64,000 nt of DNA, taken from NCBI RefSeq assembly GCF_900142705.1, contig NZ_FRBV01000003.1:208064-272063 (forward strand). Reading direction: 5' to 3'. The notes beneath the pieces are model-generated. The model had not been told where the DNA came from and searched no databases. It saw only the letters and a list, made by a program, of their open reading frames with translations. Shown piece by piece: positions 41,126-50,243 of this stretch. The position numbers and the translations under genes are program-made. The stretch is from Nitrosospira sp. Nsp11. GTDB taxonomy: Bacteria > Pseudomonadota > Gammaproteobacteria > Burkholderiales > Nitrosomonadaceae. How positions within the stretch are numbered: the first letter of the stretch is position 1; each line of letters starts with the position of its first letter.

Positions 41126-44100
41126 TTAATCCTTGAAACCAGGATTACGGAGCTCACCGATGGGAGAAATGGTTACTCGCCGGGCTTTTCCTCGCCGCAA
41201 GTCTTCAATACCTATTTGTGAAAGCACAAACTGATCTCCCAACGCGAGCACGTCCTCAGCCGTCAGTATGACTTCAGTCTTCTCATTCTTCAGCTTCAAA
41301 CGAGCTTTTCGCCTGGCTTCATATCTACCGCTGATATTTGCTTCATTCAGTTCAGTAAATGTCGTACCGCCCTGTACACTCATTTTAACCACTTGGAGCA
41401 ATCTGTTTTTGCCTTTGAAATGAGCAAGAATCGTGTCGCCAGGCATCAGTTTTGTAATGAGCGTGCCATCGGCTGTTGCCAGTTTTACAGTACGCATGCG
41501 TTTTAGGACCGCTAAGGAATCTTCCTTTCCCCAACCAAGATCACGTGCCAATAAATAAGCTTTATATGTCGGGATGACCTCCATTACCCATCCCCCAGTT
41601 GCCTGCTTGAGAATTTCCATGCAGTAATTGCCATCCGGCGCATAGCCTTTGTAGGCACGGCTTTTACCGTTGATATCTAGTCCGTGCCGGTTAGTCTGTC
41701 CCGGCTCCGTAATTGGGACGATATATTCAACCATTCTTCCTTTTTCGCCTTCGCCGTTTTTTTTCTGAACAATTGATCCGTCCCGCCGGATACCGTAGCT
41801 TGTTTCCTTGAACATGGATCCCTCGAAACTGTGGTCGGGTTTGTGGCTGACTAAAACATGCTCGATGGCGCGTTTGACATGCTCCCGATAGTTTTCCCAT
41901 GGCAGCGGCATTTTTTCAACAAGACGATTGAGGTGTTGCTTGCGCGCGCTGGCGCTGGCATTGGCGAACTGCTGCAATAAATATTGATCAGTTACGCCAA
42001 TCACGCAGGCATCTACCGCGTGATGACGGTGATCATTTCGGTTCTTTTCGCCATTCAAGCCGAGCACATCATTTAGACCGAATTTGCCACGCAGCATAGC
42101 GGTCATGCGTCCCGGAATAACGCGTGTATTTGGGCAAATCAGACTCAAGTATTCCCGCGCCACCTTGCTCATGTAGCGTGTGTCGTTAAGGGCACGCGGC
42201 AAGAAGCCAGCGTCGTCTTTTAGCCACCGCTGGTACCCATCTTCACCAAAGCGATAGCGCTTGGCTTTGGGCATTTGTTCAGCCCTTGCGAGGATGCCTT
42301 CGTAATCGAAGCCCGCCTGGCTTTGCGCGCCAAAGGCATTCCAGGGCGTGCGATCGTCCTTGATGCGGTTTGCTCTACGAAGAGCAACGGTTTTATTATT
42401 CAGGCTATCGTCCAGCGTTTGCGAAAATGGCAAGATATGCTCAACCTCTACCTCGTCGCTCATTAGCATGCTTTTACTGATTTGTGTGCCCGAATAGGGG
42501 CAGCGGCGGTCTGCGGGATCAAAACTGAGTTCTTCCCAAAGAATCATCTTTTGAAGATCTTCACTTTTTACTCTTTCTTCACTGATATCCAGAATGGTCG
42601 CAATTTCGGCACGCAGCCTCGCGTTACGTTTTTGATGGTCTGCCTGTCGCTTATTCTCCTCGTCACGCTGATCTTTGCTTTGCTTGAGGTCACGCGCCAG
42701 TTCCACAATGACTTCGCTGGGATGGCCGTAGCGTTTGATGAGGGCATTTACCACCAGACGCACCTGGTTCAGCCCGATATGCACTGTAGGATTAGCTATG
42801 CGGCCATACCGCTTTTCATCGCTGTCTCTGGGGTCGTTGCTGCCGAAGCCCACATGACGCTGTAAAGGCTGTCCATAGTAAGGCAGTTCAGGCCAGATTT
42901 CGCCTGTGGCGGAAGGGCTGATATGGCTATGATGATCAAATCCGGCAGCTTGTACTGCTTTATCGTATGTCACCACGCCACCGCGAAGTTCCGGCAGGAT
43001 GCGCGCCAGGGCCCTCGTGCACAGACTGCCATATCCTTCGGGCAGTGCTGCATTGGCGATGGCTTCTGCACGCTTTTCATCAACACCTGTTTCCTCTTGC
43101 AGCCACCGCATTAGCTTGGTTTCGTTTTCTTCCGCTATCAGCCGAAGAACGATGGCGTCCTGCTTCGTATCGTCAAAGTTAAACCATGCTGAACCGAAAT
43201 ATTCATTCTTGCTGAGAATGGCGCCGGTGATATTACCTTTAAGTTCTTGGCGTTTTGGGTCTTCAAAGTTGAACTGTACTGCTCCGCCTATGCTGAGCAA
43301 TTTCCTCATTTGTATAAAACTGCACCTGCCTTTTTTTTCCAGTTCTGCGATGAGATTGTCACGCTGTTGCAATGTGAGCTGCTCCTCCTTAAATCCATCT
43401 CTCAGGATGCGCAAATGGTTGACTTCCTGATAGATGCGAAAGCGCTGCGTGCTGGGCAGGGCAAGCGGCGCGCGTTCTTCCTCAGGTAGAAACGTGCACC
43501 GCCCTGGCTTGACGGGCTTGAGCGGCCGCTGATGCAACAAAACGTCTTTAAGGTCAGCACGTGCTGTTTCAGTGAACAATACCGGATTCAATTCGGCTTG
43601 TTTAGCCCATAGCCTGTCAAACTCATGCTCGATCATGGATCGGTCAATATAAAGATCATAGCTCTTGTCAATGCGAATTTTACCGTCGTCTTTGAGGATT
43701 CTATTTTGGCGGAAACGGGCGCGAACGGGCTGCCCTGTAACGTTGCGTGCGTGAAGCCATTCGCCTACCGTACGAGAATTTTCAGTATCGAGGATCGTGC
43801 GCAGCTTATGGATGGCGCTTTTGAGCGCTCCGCTATCGCTATCTTTTTTATCCGTTTTGCGGTTGCTCTTGAATCCACGACGCTGATTGATGTGAAATAG
43901 CGCGCGACCGAATTCCGCTGGAGTAAGTGCTGAATCTAGTCCTTTGGCACGCAAGGCAAAAGGATTCATAGTTTCCATTGCCTTGCGCTGCGCTTCTTCG
44001 GCGGGGAAAAAACCATATTCCACTAACGTGCGCATCATGCGCGCCTTGCGTTTAAGCAGTCTATCGCGGCGACGGCGCATACTACGCGCGTCGCGTCGCG

Positions 44101-44269
44101 TCACAGCGAGAGAAGAGTCATCTTTAGGATTACGGCCATTCGAGAAAATACGCGCACCCACCTTGATAACCGCGCAGGGGCGGTTGTTTGCGTTTAACCG
44201 TATCATCGCCCAACCAAGCGAGGTTGATCCTAAATCGAGCGCTAACCGATACCGCATCCTATGTGACAT
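41126..44269 (-). CDS. cas9: Cas9, compact type II-C
   Basis: A 1047-residue RNA-guided DNA endonuclease. RuvC-I is at the N-terminus (LALDLGSTSLGWAMI, catalytic Asp12), followed by an arginine-rich bridge helix ([16 protein letters not shown], after RRDARSM). RuvC-II reads VIVELARDLKQSKDQR, the HNH nuclease has EVEHILPFSQTLDD with the catalytic histidine, and RuvC-III has HHAVDACVIG. All catalytic residues are present. The size and the absence of cas4 or csn2 assign it to subtype II-C. The start ATG at 44269 follows AAGGAG. The PAM cannot be read from this sequence; the C-terminal PAM-interacting domain spans roughly the last 200 residues. Confidence 0.98.
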   Translation of the reverse strand: MSHRMRYRLALDLGSTSLGWAMIRLNANNRPCAVIKVGARIFSNGRNPKDDSSLAVTRRDARSMRRRRDRLLKRKARMMRTLVEYGFFPAEEAQRKAMETMNPFALRAKGLDSALTPAEFGRALFHINQRRGFKSNRKTDKKDSDSGALKSAIHKLRTILDTENSRTVGEWLHARNVTGQPVRARFRQNRILKDDGKIRIDKSYDLYIDRSMIEHEFDRLWAKQAELNPVLFTETARADLKDVLLHQRPLKPVKPGRCTFLPEEERAPLALPSTQRFRIYQEVNHLRILRDGFKEEQLTLQQRDNLIAELEKKGRCSFIQMRKLLSIGGAVQFNFEDPKRQELKGNITGAILSKNEYFGSAWFNFDDTKQDAIVLRLIAEENETKLMRWLQEETGVDEKRAEAIANAALPEGYGSLCTRALARILPELRGGVVTYDKAVQAAGFDHHSHISPSATGEIWPELPYYGQPLQRHVGFGSNDPRDSDEKRYGRIANPTVHIGLNQVRLVVNALIKRYGHPSEVIVELARDLKQSKDQRDEENKRQADHQKRNARLRAEIATILDISEERVKSEDLQKMILWEELSFDPADRRCPYSGTQISKSMLMSDEVEVEHILPFSQTLDDSLNNKTVALRRANRIKDDRTPWNAFGAQSQAGFDYEGILARAEQMPKAKRYRFGEDGYQRWLKDDAGFLPRALNDTRYMSKVAREYLSLICPNTRVIPGRMTAMLRGKFGLNDVLGLNGEKNRNDHRHHAVDACVIGVTDQYLLQQFANASASARKQHLNRLVEKMPLPWENYREHVKRAIEHVLVSHKPDHSFEGSMFKETSYGIRRDGSIVQKKNGEGEKGRMVEYIVPITEPGQTNRHGLDINGKSRAYKGYAPDGNYCMEILKQATGGWVMEVIPTYKAYLLARDLGWGKEDSLAVLKRMRTVKLATADGTLITKLMPGDTILAHFKGKNRLLQVVKMSVQGGTTFTELNEANISGRYEARRKARLKLKNEKTEVILTAEDVLALGDQFVLSQIGIEDLRRGKARRVTISPIGELRNPGFKD

Positions 44270-44308
44270 GATTTACTCCTTGACTTGCTGAGATTCAGCA
44301 TAATTTTC

Positions 44309-44337
44309 TTGACTAGATGGTATTCCATCACTAGAAT
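44309..44337 (+). promoter_or_regulatory. sigma-70 promoter of the tracrRNA
   Basis: A -35 element TTGACT (44309-44314) and a -10 element TAGAAT (44332-44337) are separated by exactly 17 bases and point at the anti-repeat. The expected start is near 44344. The spacer contains an inverted repeat GATGG/CCATC (44316-44329), and another, TGCTGA/TCAGCA (44286-44300), lies just upstream, so a repressor could act here on both the tracrRNA and the divergent cas9. Confidence 0.75.
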
Positions 44338-44343
44338 TCACGC

Positions 44344-44435
44344 CGCATCAGTAGATTGGGATTTGCGCTCTGGACGCTAACAAGCTGAAAGATGCACCAA
44401 ATGAAGGGGTCGCTATATGCGGCCCCTTGTTTTTT
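44344..44435 (+). ncRNA. tracrRNA of the type II-C system
   Basis: The region carries a 21-base anti-repeat (44353-44373) that is exactly complementary to bases within the array repeat. It is followed by a short linker with small stems (CAAGCTGAAAGATGCACC, compare the Neisseria tracrRNA middle part) and a terminator hairpin. A 17-base-spaced promoter stands just upstream. It lies between cas9 and the rest of the locus, read opposite to cas9. The order anti-repeat first, terminator last, fits pairing with crRNA made from the plus strand. The 5' end is estimated. Confidence 0.9.
44406..44435 (+). terminator. Rho-independent terminator of the tracrRNA
   Basis: GGGGTCGC (44406-44413) pairs with GCGGCCCC (44419-44426), with one G-U pair and loop TATAT, extended by AA/TT and followed by TTGTTTTTT. 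It is a canonical terminator and also the 3' hairpin of the tracrRNA. Confidence 0.9.
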
Positions 44436-44530
44436 AGCTCTCATGCTGTCCTCACTCTTTCCGATTACAACGATTAAAGCGCATTTCTTGAACGGCCTTA
44501 GATAGTGATGAACCTCTACAGGGCCTTCTT

Positions 44531-44582
44531 CAGTCAATCTTTCCCTGCTTCGCCTTCAGTCAATCTTTCCCTGCTTCGCCTT
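44531..44582. repeat. 26-base exact tandem duplication
   Basis: Bases 44531-44556 (beginning CAGTCAATCTTTCCC) are repeated exactly at 44557-44582. It lies downstream of the tracrRNA in a gene-poor stretch and is probably a simple slippage duplication. Confidence 0.8.
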
Positions 44583-45482
44583 TTGTATTCCGCTATAGAT
44601 GTTTTACGCGATTCCTATCTGTTGCGGGTCTGCCTCGTTTACGTTTAAGCTTCTCTTCTTTCACTACTGTCCGGAGATTTGAGTTTAAACGCGTAGTAAC
44701 TCGTTGAGCATATATCATTAAATGACATATTTCTCTGTAACCGATTTCAACTTGCGTCAAACTTCTGACTTTTGTCATGAGTTCGCACATGCGCGCAGGG
44801 AAACTGGTGTTTGCTTAATTGATGGGGCATCTGCCATTGCACACGTTTCGTCAGCGCGTAGCCAAACATTGGAATCCTGCGCCCGTATACCCAAAACCTT
44901 CTTCTTTAGCAAAGTAAAATTCAATTCGGGGTTCACAAGAAACGGCCTAATCTCTCAATACATTGGCGAAAAATCGGTACTGGGTTTGTTTGTAACCAGA
45001 ATCTAAAGCTCAGCAGTTTGCTGAAGATTGTATACAAAAGAGCTAAGAAGGTGGATCTATAGAGTAATTAGTTCATAAAACAAAGCCTTAAAAGATCAGA
45101 GCACAGCCCGGACTTGTTCGCCTAACTTCTATTTTTCATTTTTATGAATCAGCAAACAATTGTACTGAAGTACACCCATCGCCGAGTATGTGTACTCCAA
45201 TGCGCCGCCCAAGCGTTTGCCCGTCTGTTTGATTTCTGTCTTCAAAACGGTCGTTTTTCGGGGATAACGCCTGCCAGAAAACCTTTCGGTTTCCCTACTT
45301 TTTTATCTTCCAAAACTATCATGAAAGTATCTCTTCTATCAGTAGTGTCCGGTTAAATCAGTAAATATTTCGCAGAGATCACGCTCTGGGGAAGTATTAG
45401 GCCTCGAACCAAAAACAGTCGCCTTTGTCCACAACGTACCCCCGTCGTAAAAACGCGTTCACGTGATCGAGGCCCTCTTGCA
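44583..45482. other. 900-base gene-poor stretch with transposon debris
   Basis: No intact gene. Minus-strand frames between about 44590 and 44940 are short and shifted against one another (for example one ending KRKRGRPATDRNR), which looks like a decayed gene I cannot name. At 45343-45358 the sequence TAGTGTCCGGTTAAAT resembles the end of IS4-type elements, and a related ACTGTCCGG occurs near 44666. The last 130 bases lead into rtcB without a clear promoter. Confidence 0.4.
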
Positions 45483-46692
45483 ATGAAGAATATTTATAGC
45501 GAGGAAGGATCCAGACCTATCAAGGCCTGGACTGATGTGGAAGACGACGCACTTGCCCAAGCCCGGAATCTTGCGCGACTGCCTTTCGTCGATCGACACG
45601 GTATCGCCCTCATGCCCGATTGTCATCTTGGCAAAGGTACGACGGTAGGCACCGTTATCGCAACGGACAAAGCCATCATTCCAGCTGCGGTAGGTGTCGA
45701 TATCGGCTGCGGCATGAATGCCGTCCGCCTTTCCCTCAAAGCGTCGGACCTGCCCGATTCGCTGCTCGCTGTCCGTCGCCAGATTGAACGCGATGTTCCC
45801 CTGGGTGCTGGCGGAAGCCGCAAAAAGCCGGTTGCACTGGGCAAGCTTTCCTTAGCGCTAAATGAAGGCCGTGGCTACAAGAGATGGTTCGGGCGTTTCG
45901 CGCAGAGTCGAAAGACCGATGAAATCAGTTTGCTAAAAAAGGCCGAATCACAACTTGGAACTTTGGGCTCAGGCAATCACTTCATCGAGTTGTGCACAGA
46001 TGAGAATCAGGACGTGTGGGTGATGCTCCACTCGGGGTCCCGGGGTATTGGCAACATGATTGGAAGCTATTTCATCGAAAAAGCCCGGCGCCGGATGGAA
46101 CGCCTTTCCATTCACCTGCCGGATGGCGATCTTGCATGGCTGGCGGAAGGCGAGGATGACTTCGACGATTATGTAAAAGCGGTTGACTGGGCACAAGACT
46201 ATGCGCTCGAGAACCGGCGGATCATGATGGAGACGACAATAGCAGCGTTACGCCGCCACATTCCCATTAATTTTACCCTTACCCGGGAAGCCATTAACTG
46301 TCACCACAATTACGTGGAAAAGGAAACGCATTTTGGGAGAAATTTATGGGTGACCCGCAAGGGAGCAATACGTGCGCGGGTGGACGATCTGGGTATTATT
46401 CCCGGCTCGATGGGCCAGCGGAGCTATATAGTGCGGGGGAAGGGCAAACTTGAATCCTACTGCTCCTGTTCACACGGTGCGGGCCGAAAATGTCCCGAAG
46501 TCAGGCGCGAAGGATATTTACCGTGGCCGACCTGGTTCAGCAGACCAAAGGGGTCGAGTGTCGCAAGGATAAAATGGTGTTGGACGAGATACCCTCATCG
46601 TATAAGGACATTGATGAGGTGATGGCAAACCAGGCAGACCTGGTGGAAGTGGTTCACACTTTAAAAGCAGTGATGTGCGTCAAGGAAGTTGA
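45483..46692 (+). pseudogene. rtcB: RtcB-family RNA ligase, interrupted near its C-terminus
   Basis: RtcB joins RNA ends with 2',3'-cyclic phosphate to 5'-OH ends using GTP and Mn2+. The first 336 codons are clean and carry the metal-binding GVDIGCGM, GSGNHFIEL and HSGSRGIG and the guanylylated histidine in CSHGAGRK. Directly after this, in the A4 tract at 46487-46490, the frame is lost; one added A resumes MSRSQARRIFTVADLV. At the C-terminus, one more base near 46685 would end the protein as CVKGS and a stop at 46690-46692, the usual RtcB ending; without it the frame runs on to 46942. The catalytic core is intact but the C-terminus is not as written. Confidence 0.85.
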
Positions 46693-46995
46693 GAGGCATC
46701 GCGGGCCGCGATTCGGAAGCTCCATTACCGCATCGAAATATCTGCGTCCGTTTTTGCCTTCCCTACTCTTGCCGTCCAGTTCTTTTCGTCGAAAATCATT
46801 GAACCCTCCAGAAGTGTCGTATTCCCTCATCAGCCGGGCGTATCCGCTGACTGTCGCTGTGGTCGCCGGATACATTTCGCCATCCACTTCTGTTTTATCC
46901 GAAACATTACGGGCGAATGCCGAGGATCATATTGCCGCTTGAAGTCGGTGTGCCCTTTTTCACAGGAGCTTACGGGAGGAACTCGGATGCTAAAT

Positions 46996-47088
46996 TGGCG
47001 GAGAGGGTGGGATTCGAACCCACGTGCCAGGTTACCCTGACCATCTGATTTCGAGTCAGCGCCGTTATGGCCACTTCGGTACCTCTCC
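46996..47088 (-). tRNA. tRNA-Ser (anticodon CGA)
   Basis: A 93-base class II tRNA. The acceptor arms GGAGAGG (5' end at 47088) and CCTCTCC pair; the anticodon stem-loop CTGACTCGAAATCAG gives anticodon CGA; the long variable arm and the T-loop GGTTCGAATCC are present, and the 3' CCA is encoded (46996-46998). It reads UCG serine codons. Confidence 0.97.
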
Positions 47089-47144
47089 TTGTGGTATACC
47101 ATTTTATCAGTTTATCTCACGCTCGTTCAGAACAACATGGCAGA

Positions 47145-48551
47145 ATGTTTATGAATTCTGCTTGTCTCTCTCCCATGCACGTTCTCCCCCGTTTGCTTTT
47201 TGTTGTTTTCGGTTGCGGCCTCATTTTTGCTGCCTGTGATTCATTTGAAAAATCGGTATCGCCATTCGACAAAACCGATGAGCTAGTGGTTATTACGGTA
47301 AACAGTCCTGATACCTATTATGAGAATGCCGAAGGCGGACATGCCGGATTGGAGTTCGATCTTGCGTCCGAGTTCGCGCACGACCTGGGTATGAAAGTCA
47401 GGTTTAAAATAGTGCCGAAACTGGATGACGGTTTGTTGAGCCTGGAGAAGCATCAGGGACACTTTGCCGCTGGCTTGACCATTACCCCCAAGCATGCGTT
47501 GCGCGCTCGCTTCGGTCCGGTCTATCAGCTCGTCCAGCCCCAGGTTGCCTACAATACGGACTACCCGAAGCCCAAAAATATGAACGACCTCGCGGGGAGA
47601 ACCGTCGAAATTGCCGGTGGCGCCACCTATACCGAACCACTGAATAAGGCAAAGCAGTACGTTCCGGAACTGAAATGGGCTGAAGTGGATATTACGCCCG
47701 AAGACCTGCTGGCAAAACTGGCAGAGGGAAAAGTCGATTACGTGATAGCAGACTCCACCCAAATCAATTTGGCAAAGAATTTCTTCCCCAATTTGGGCGT
47801 AGCGTTTGATTTAGGTGAGCCAGCCGGCAAGGCATGGGCCTTTTCACCCTATGCAGAACGCGAATTATTGGAAAGGACTCGGAAGTTCTTTAACCGCATC
47901 GAACAGGACGGCACTTTAGTGCGCTTGCTCGACCGGTATTATGGACACACTCAGCGGCTTCTCCAAACGGATGTGATTGGCATTCTGAATAAAAGACGCA
48001 CGATACTACCCGATTTACGCGACTACTTTCATGAGGCCGAGGAGTTGACAGGCATTGACTGGCGGCTGATTGCGGCGTTGGCCTACCAGGAATCGCACTG
48101 GGATCGACTTGCGGTTTCGCCCGCTAATGTGCGCGGCATCATGATGTTGACGGAAATTACCGCCGACCGCATGAAGGTGACCGATCGACTGGATGCCCGG
48201 CAGAGCATACTTGCGGGCGCGCGCTACCTGATGCTGCTAAAAGATGGACTACCCACACGTATCAAGGAACCGGACCGTACCTGGATCGCGCTGGCAGCAT
48301 ACAACCAGGGCTCCGGTCACATCGAGGATGCGCGCATTCTGGCCCAGCGTCTTGGTCTTAACCCGGATTCGTGGGTGGACCTGAAACAAACATTACCGCT
48401 ACTAAGCCAGAGCAAATATTTTCGCAATCTGAAGCATGGCTATGGGCGAGGCGGCGAAGCGGTCATACTGGCGGAATCGGTACGTACGTACTACAACATA
48501 TTGCAGAAATATGAACGGCCTTATTCTTGGGGCTTTCCGATCAAGCGGTGA
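47145..48551 (+). CDS. mltF: membrane-bound lytic murein transglycosylase F
   Basis: A lipoprotein of about 468 residues. The signal peptide ends in the lipobox IFAAC, followed by an SBP_bac_3-like periplasmic domain (about 50-280) and a C-terminal lysozyme-like SLT domain with catalytic glutamate in AYQESHW. It cleaves peptidoglycan glycan strands from the outer membrane. The start is uncertain between 47145, 47151 and 47175; a longer frame from 47067 would run through the tRNA gene and is rejected. A hairpin follows the stop. Confidence 0.92.
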   Translation: MFMNSACLSPMHVLPRLLFVVFGCGLIFAACDSFEKSVSPFDKTDELVVITVNSPDTYYENAEGGHAGLEFDLASEFAHDLGMKVRFKIVPKLDDGLLSLEKHQGHFAAGLTITPKHALRARFGPVYQLVQPQVAYNTDYPKPKNMNDLAGRTVEIAGGATYTEPLNKAKQYVPELKWAEVDITPEDLLAKLAEGKVDYVIADSTQINLAKNFFPNLGVAFDLGEPAGKAWAFSPYAERELLERTRKFFNRIEQDGTLVRLLDRYYGHTQRLLQTDVIGILNKRRTILPDLRDYFHEAEELTGIDWRLIAALAYQESHWDRLAVSPANVRGIMMLTEITADRMKVTDRLDARQSILAGARYLMLLKDGLPTRIKEPDRTWIALAAYNQGSGHIEDARILAQRLGLNPDSWVDLKQTLPLLSQSKYFRNLKHGYGRGGEAVILAESVRTYYNILQKYERPYSWGFPIKR

Positions 48552-48557
48552 GGTTGG

Positions 48558-48582
48558 CTCGCTATCGCTACCGTAGCGAGCT
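48558..48582 (+). terminator. hairpin after mltF
   Basis: GCTCGCTA (48558-48565) pairs with TAGCGAGC (48575-48582) across a nine-base loop, six bases after the mltF stop, followed by TTTCGG. The position is right for a terminator, but the T-run is short. Confidence 0.55.
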
Positions 48583-48752
48583 TTCGGTAAACGCTGCCCG
48601 CGGTATTCATGGGATGGAGAAAATGATGTGGTGCTATCCACCTCATCCATTTTGCGCAAATAATAATTGTTGAGTCATTACAGCAGTCAGGCTATATTGA
48701 GCTTATCAATTTCCCACGAACTTTTAATCCATTGTTAACTTAGGAGGATGCC

Positions 48753-49391
48753 ATGACCTTACGCTTAGGCGATACTGCACCTGATTTCGAGCAAGATTCC
48801 ACGATCGGAAAGATCAGGTTTCACGAATGGATAGGCGATTCCTGGGCGGTACTGTTTTCGCATCCCGCCGATTACACGCCTGTGTGCACAACCGAACTGG
48901 GGTTGACTGCAAAGCTCAAGTCGGATTTCGACAAACGCAACGTCAAGGCAATCGGATTATCGGTCGATTCATCGGAGAAACATGCTGGGTGGATCAAGGA
49001 TATCGAGGAAACGCAAAACTGCAGCGTCGATTTCCCGATCATCGCGGATCTGGACAAAAAGGTTGCGACGCTGTACGACATGATTCACCCGAATCAGTCG
49101 GATACCGTGACGGTTCGGTCGCTGTTCATTATCGATCCGAAAAAGAAAGTTCGGCTCATCATCAGTTATCCGTTAAGCACAGGCCGCAATTTTGACGAGG
49201 TTCTGCGAGTTATCGACGCGCTGCAGTTGACCGATAAATATACGGTGGCGACGCCGGGCAACTGGAAAAACGGCGATGACGTGATTATTCCCCTGACGAT
49301 AAAGGATGAAGAGGTCATCAACCAGAAATTCCCGAAAGGTTACAAGGCGCCTCGTCCGTATCTGCGCATCACGCCGCAACCGGATAAATAG
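48753..49391 (+). CDS. 1-Cys peroxiredoxin (Prx6 type)
   Basis: A 212-residue thiol peroxidase. The peroxidatic cysteine is Cys45 in HPADYTPVCTTE. The C-terminal extension (from about residue 150) is that of the 1-Cys/Prx6 group and has no resolving cysteine in the usual place. TTAGGAGG stands before the ATG. It reduces hydrogen peroxide and organic peroxides, useful for a cell with strong copper and haem oxidation chemistry. Confidence 0.93.
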   Translation: MTLRLGDTAPDFEQDSTIGKIRFHEWIGDSWAVLFSHPADYTPVCTTELGLTAKLKSDFDKRNVKAIGLSVDSSEKHAGWIKDIEETQNCSVDFPIIADLDKKVATLYDMIHPNQSDTVTVRSLFIIDPKKKVRLIISYPLSTGRNFDEVLRVIDALQLTDKYTVATPGNWKNGDDVIIPLTIKDEEVINQKFPKGYKAPRPYLRITPQPDK

Positions 49392-49435
49392 CTATCAAAT
49401 AGCCTGCGGCATCTGCCTGTGTAAAGTCTATTCAC

Positions 49436-49462
49436 AAAAGTGCCCGAGTTTTGGGCGCTTTT
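49436..49462 (+). terminator. terminator of the peroxiredoxin gene
   Basis: AAAAGTGCCC (49436-49445) pairs with GGGCGCTTTT (49453-49462), with one T-G pair, across a seven-base loop, 45 bases after the stop. The T-rich end of the stem completes a plausible Rho-independent terminator. Confidence 0.65.
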
Positions 49463-49498
49463 GGTGTTCGGAATCCGTTACAGCACCGGGAATCGCAT

Positions 49499-49535
49499 CA
49501 TACGGCGCAATGCGCTTCGCTTATTGTCGCCCTAC
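49499..49535 (-). repeat. REP element, copy 1
   Basis: A 37-base sequence that on the minus strand begins GTAGGGCGAC and ends GCGCCGTATG: a GTAG head followed by an imperfect palindrome (GGCG.../...CGCC). It is inverted relative to copy 2, with one mismatch, and the pair flanks a 103-base spacer just upstream of the RAYT gene. Confidence 0.85.
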
Positions 49536-49638
49536 TTCTTATTACTTCTTGCGAGATGGGGTAATAGATGAAGAGCCCAAACCAATAACCTCAATCCATG
49601 CAACACGGTCGAATAATTGTCGCCCTTATGCATATAAG

Positions 49639-49675
49639 GTAGGGCGCCAATAAGCGAAGCGCATTGCGCCGTATG
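49639..49675 (+). repeat. REP element, copy 2
   Basis: A GTAG head at 49639 followed by the palindrome GGCGCC...GCGCC, ending GTATG. Together with copy 1 it forms a BIME-like inverted pair, and it ends 22 bases before the RAYT start codon. Confidence 0.85.
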
Positions 49676-49697
49676 AAAATATCCTCAATATTACCGC

Positions 49698-50228
49698 ATG
49701 CCTGATTATCGCCGCGCCTGGCATCCGGGCGGAACCTATTTCTTTACCGTCAACCTGCTGCAACGGCAAGGCAACGACCTGCTGACTCGACATATCGATT
49801 TGCTGCGGAAAGCCGTAAGCTTGATACGGCAACGTCATCCTTTCGTCATTCATGGCTGGGTGGTGCTGCCAGAGCACCTCCATTGCATCATCGAACTTCC
49901 GCCTGATGACGCCGATTTCGCAACGCGGTGGCGGTTGATCAAAATGACGTTTTCCAAAGCATTACCACTTACCGAGCAGCGTTCCACGATTCGAATAGCG
50001 CGAGGTGAACGCGGCATATGGCAACGGCGTTACTGGGAACATTTGATTCGTGATGAGGAAGATTTCCGGGCGCATATGGATTACGTTCACATCAATCCGC
50101 TCAAGCATGGTCTGGTAAAAATGGTGAACGAATGGCCATATTCCACTTTTCATCGATTGGTTGAAAAGGGTATTTATCCTGCAGACTGGGCGGGATGCAA
50201 TGAAGACAAGCTTGAATATGAGGATTAA
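49698..50228 (+). CDS. REP-associated tyrosine transposase (RAYT)
   Basis: A 176-residue protein of the Y1-transposase (HUH) superfamily. The metal-binding HxH is in LPEHLHCIIEL, and the catalytic tyrosine is in MDYVHINPLKHGLV. The N-terminus MPDYRRAWHPGGTYFFTVNL is typical of TnpA-REP proteins. RAYTs cut and join single-stranded REP DNA and are domesticated single-copy genes that spread REP sequences. Three REP copies lie within 250 bases on either side, supporting a cognate enzyme-repeat pair. Confidence 0.92.
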   Translation: MPDYRRAWHPGGTYFFTVNLLQRQGNDLLTRHIDLLRKAVSLIRQRHPFVIHGWVVLPEHLHCIIELPPDDADFATRWRLIKMTFSKALPLTEQRSTIRIARGERGIWQRRYWEHLIRDEEDFRAHMDYVHINPLKHGLVKMVNEWPYSTFHRLVEKGIYPADWAGCNEDKLEYED

Positions 50229-50243
50229 CATACTGCCTCCTTT

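Noticed and set aside
44722..45006. 94-codon plus-strand frame in the gene-poor stretch after the tracrRNA
   Set aside because: No recognisable domain, and both strands here read as broken fragments, so a decayed element is more likely.
45144..45356. 70-codon plus-strand frame upstream of rtcB
   Set aside because: No family, no ribosome binding site, and it ends in the IS4-like end sequence; more likely transposon debris.
46654..46887. 77-codon minus-strand frame over the 3' end of rtcB
   Set aside because: It overlaps the conserved RtcB C-terminus antisense and shows no family or start signal.
47067..47144. Extended start of mltF
   Set aside because: It would run through the 5' part of tRNA-Ser and add residues before the lipoprotein signal.
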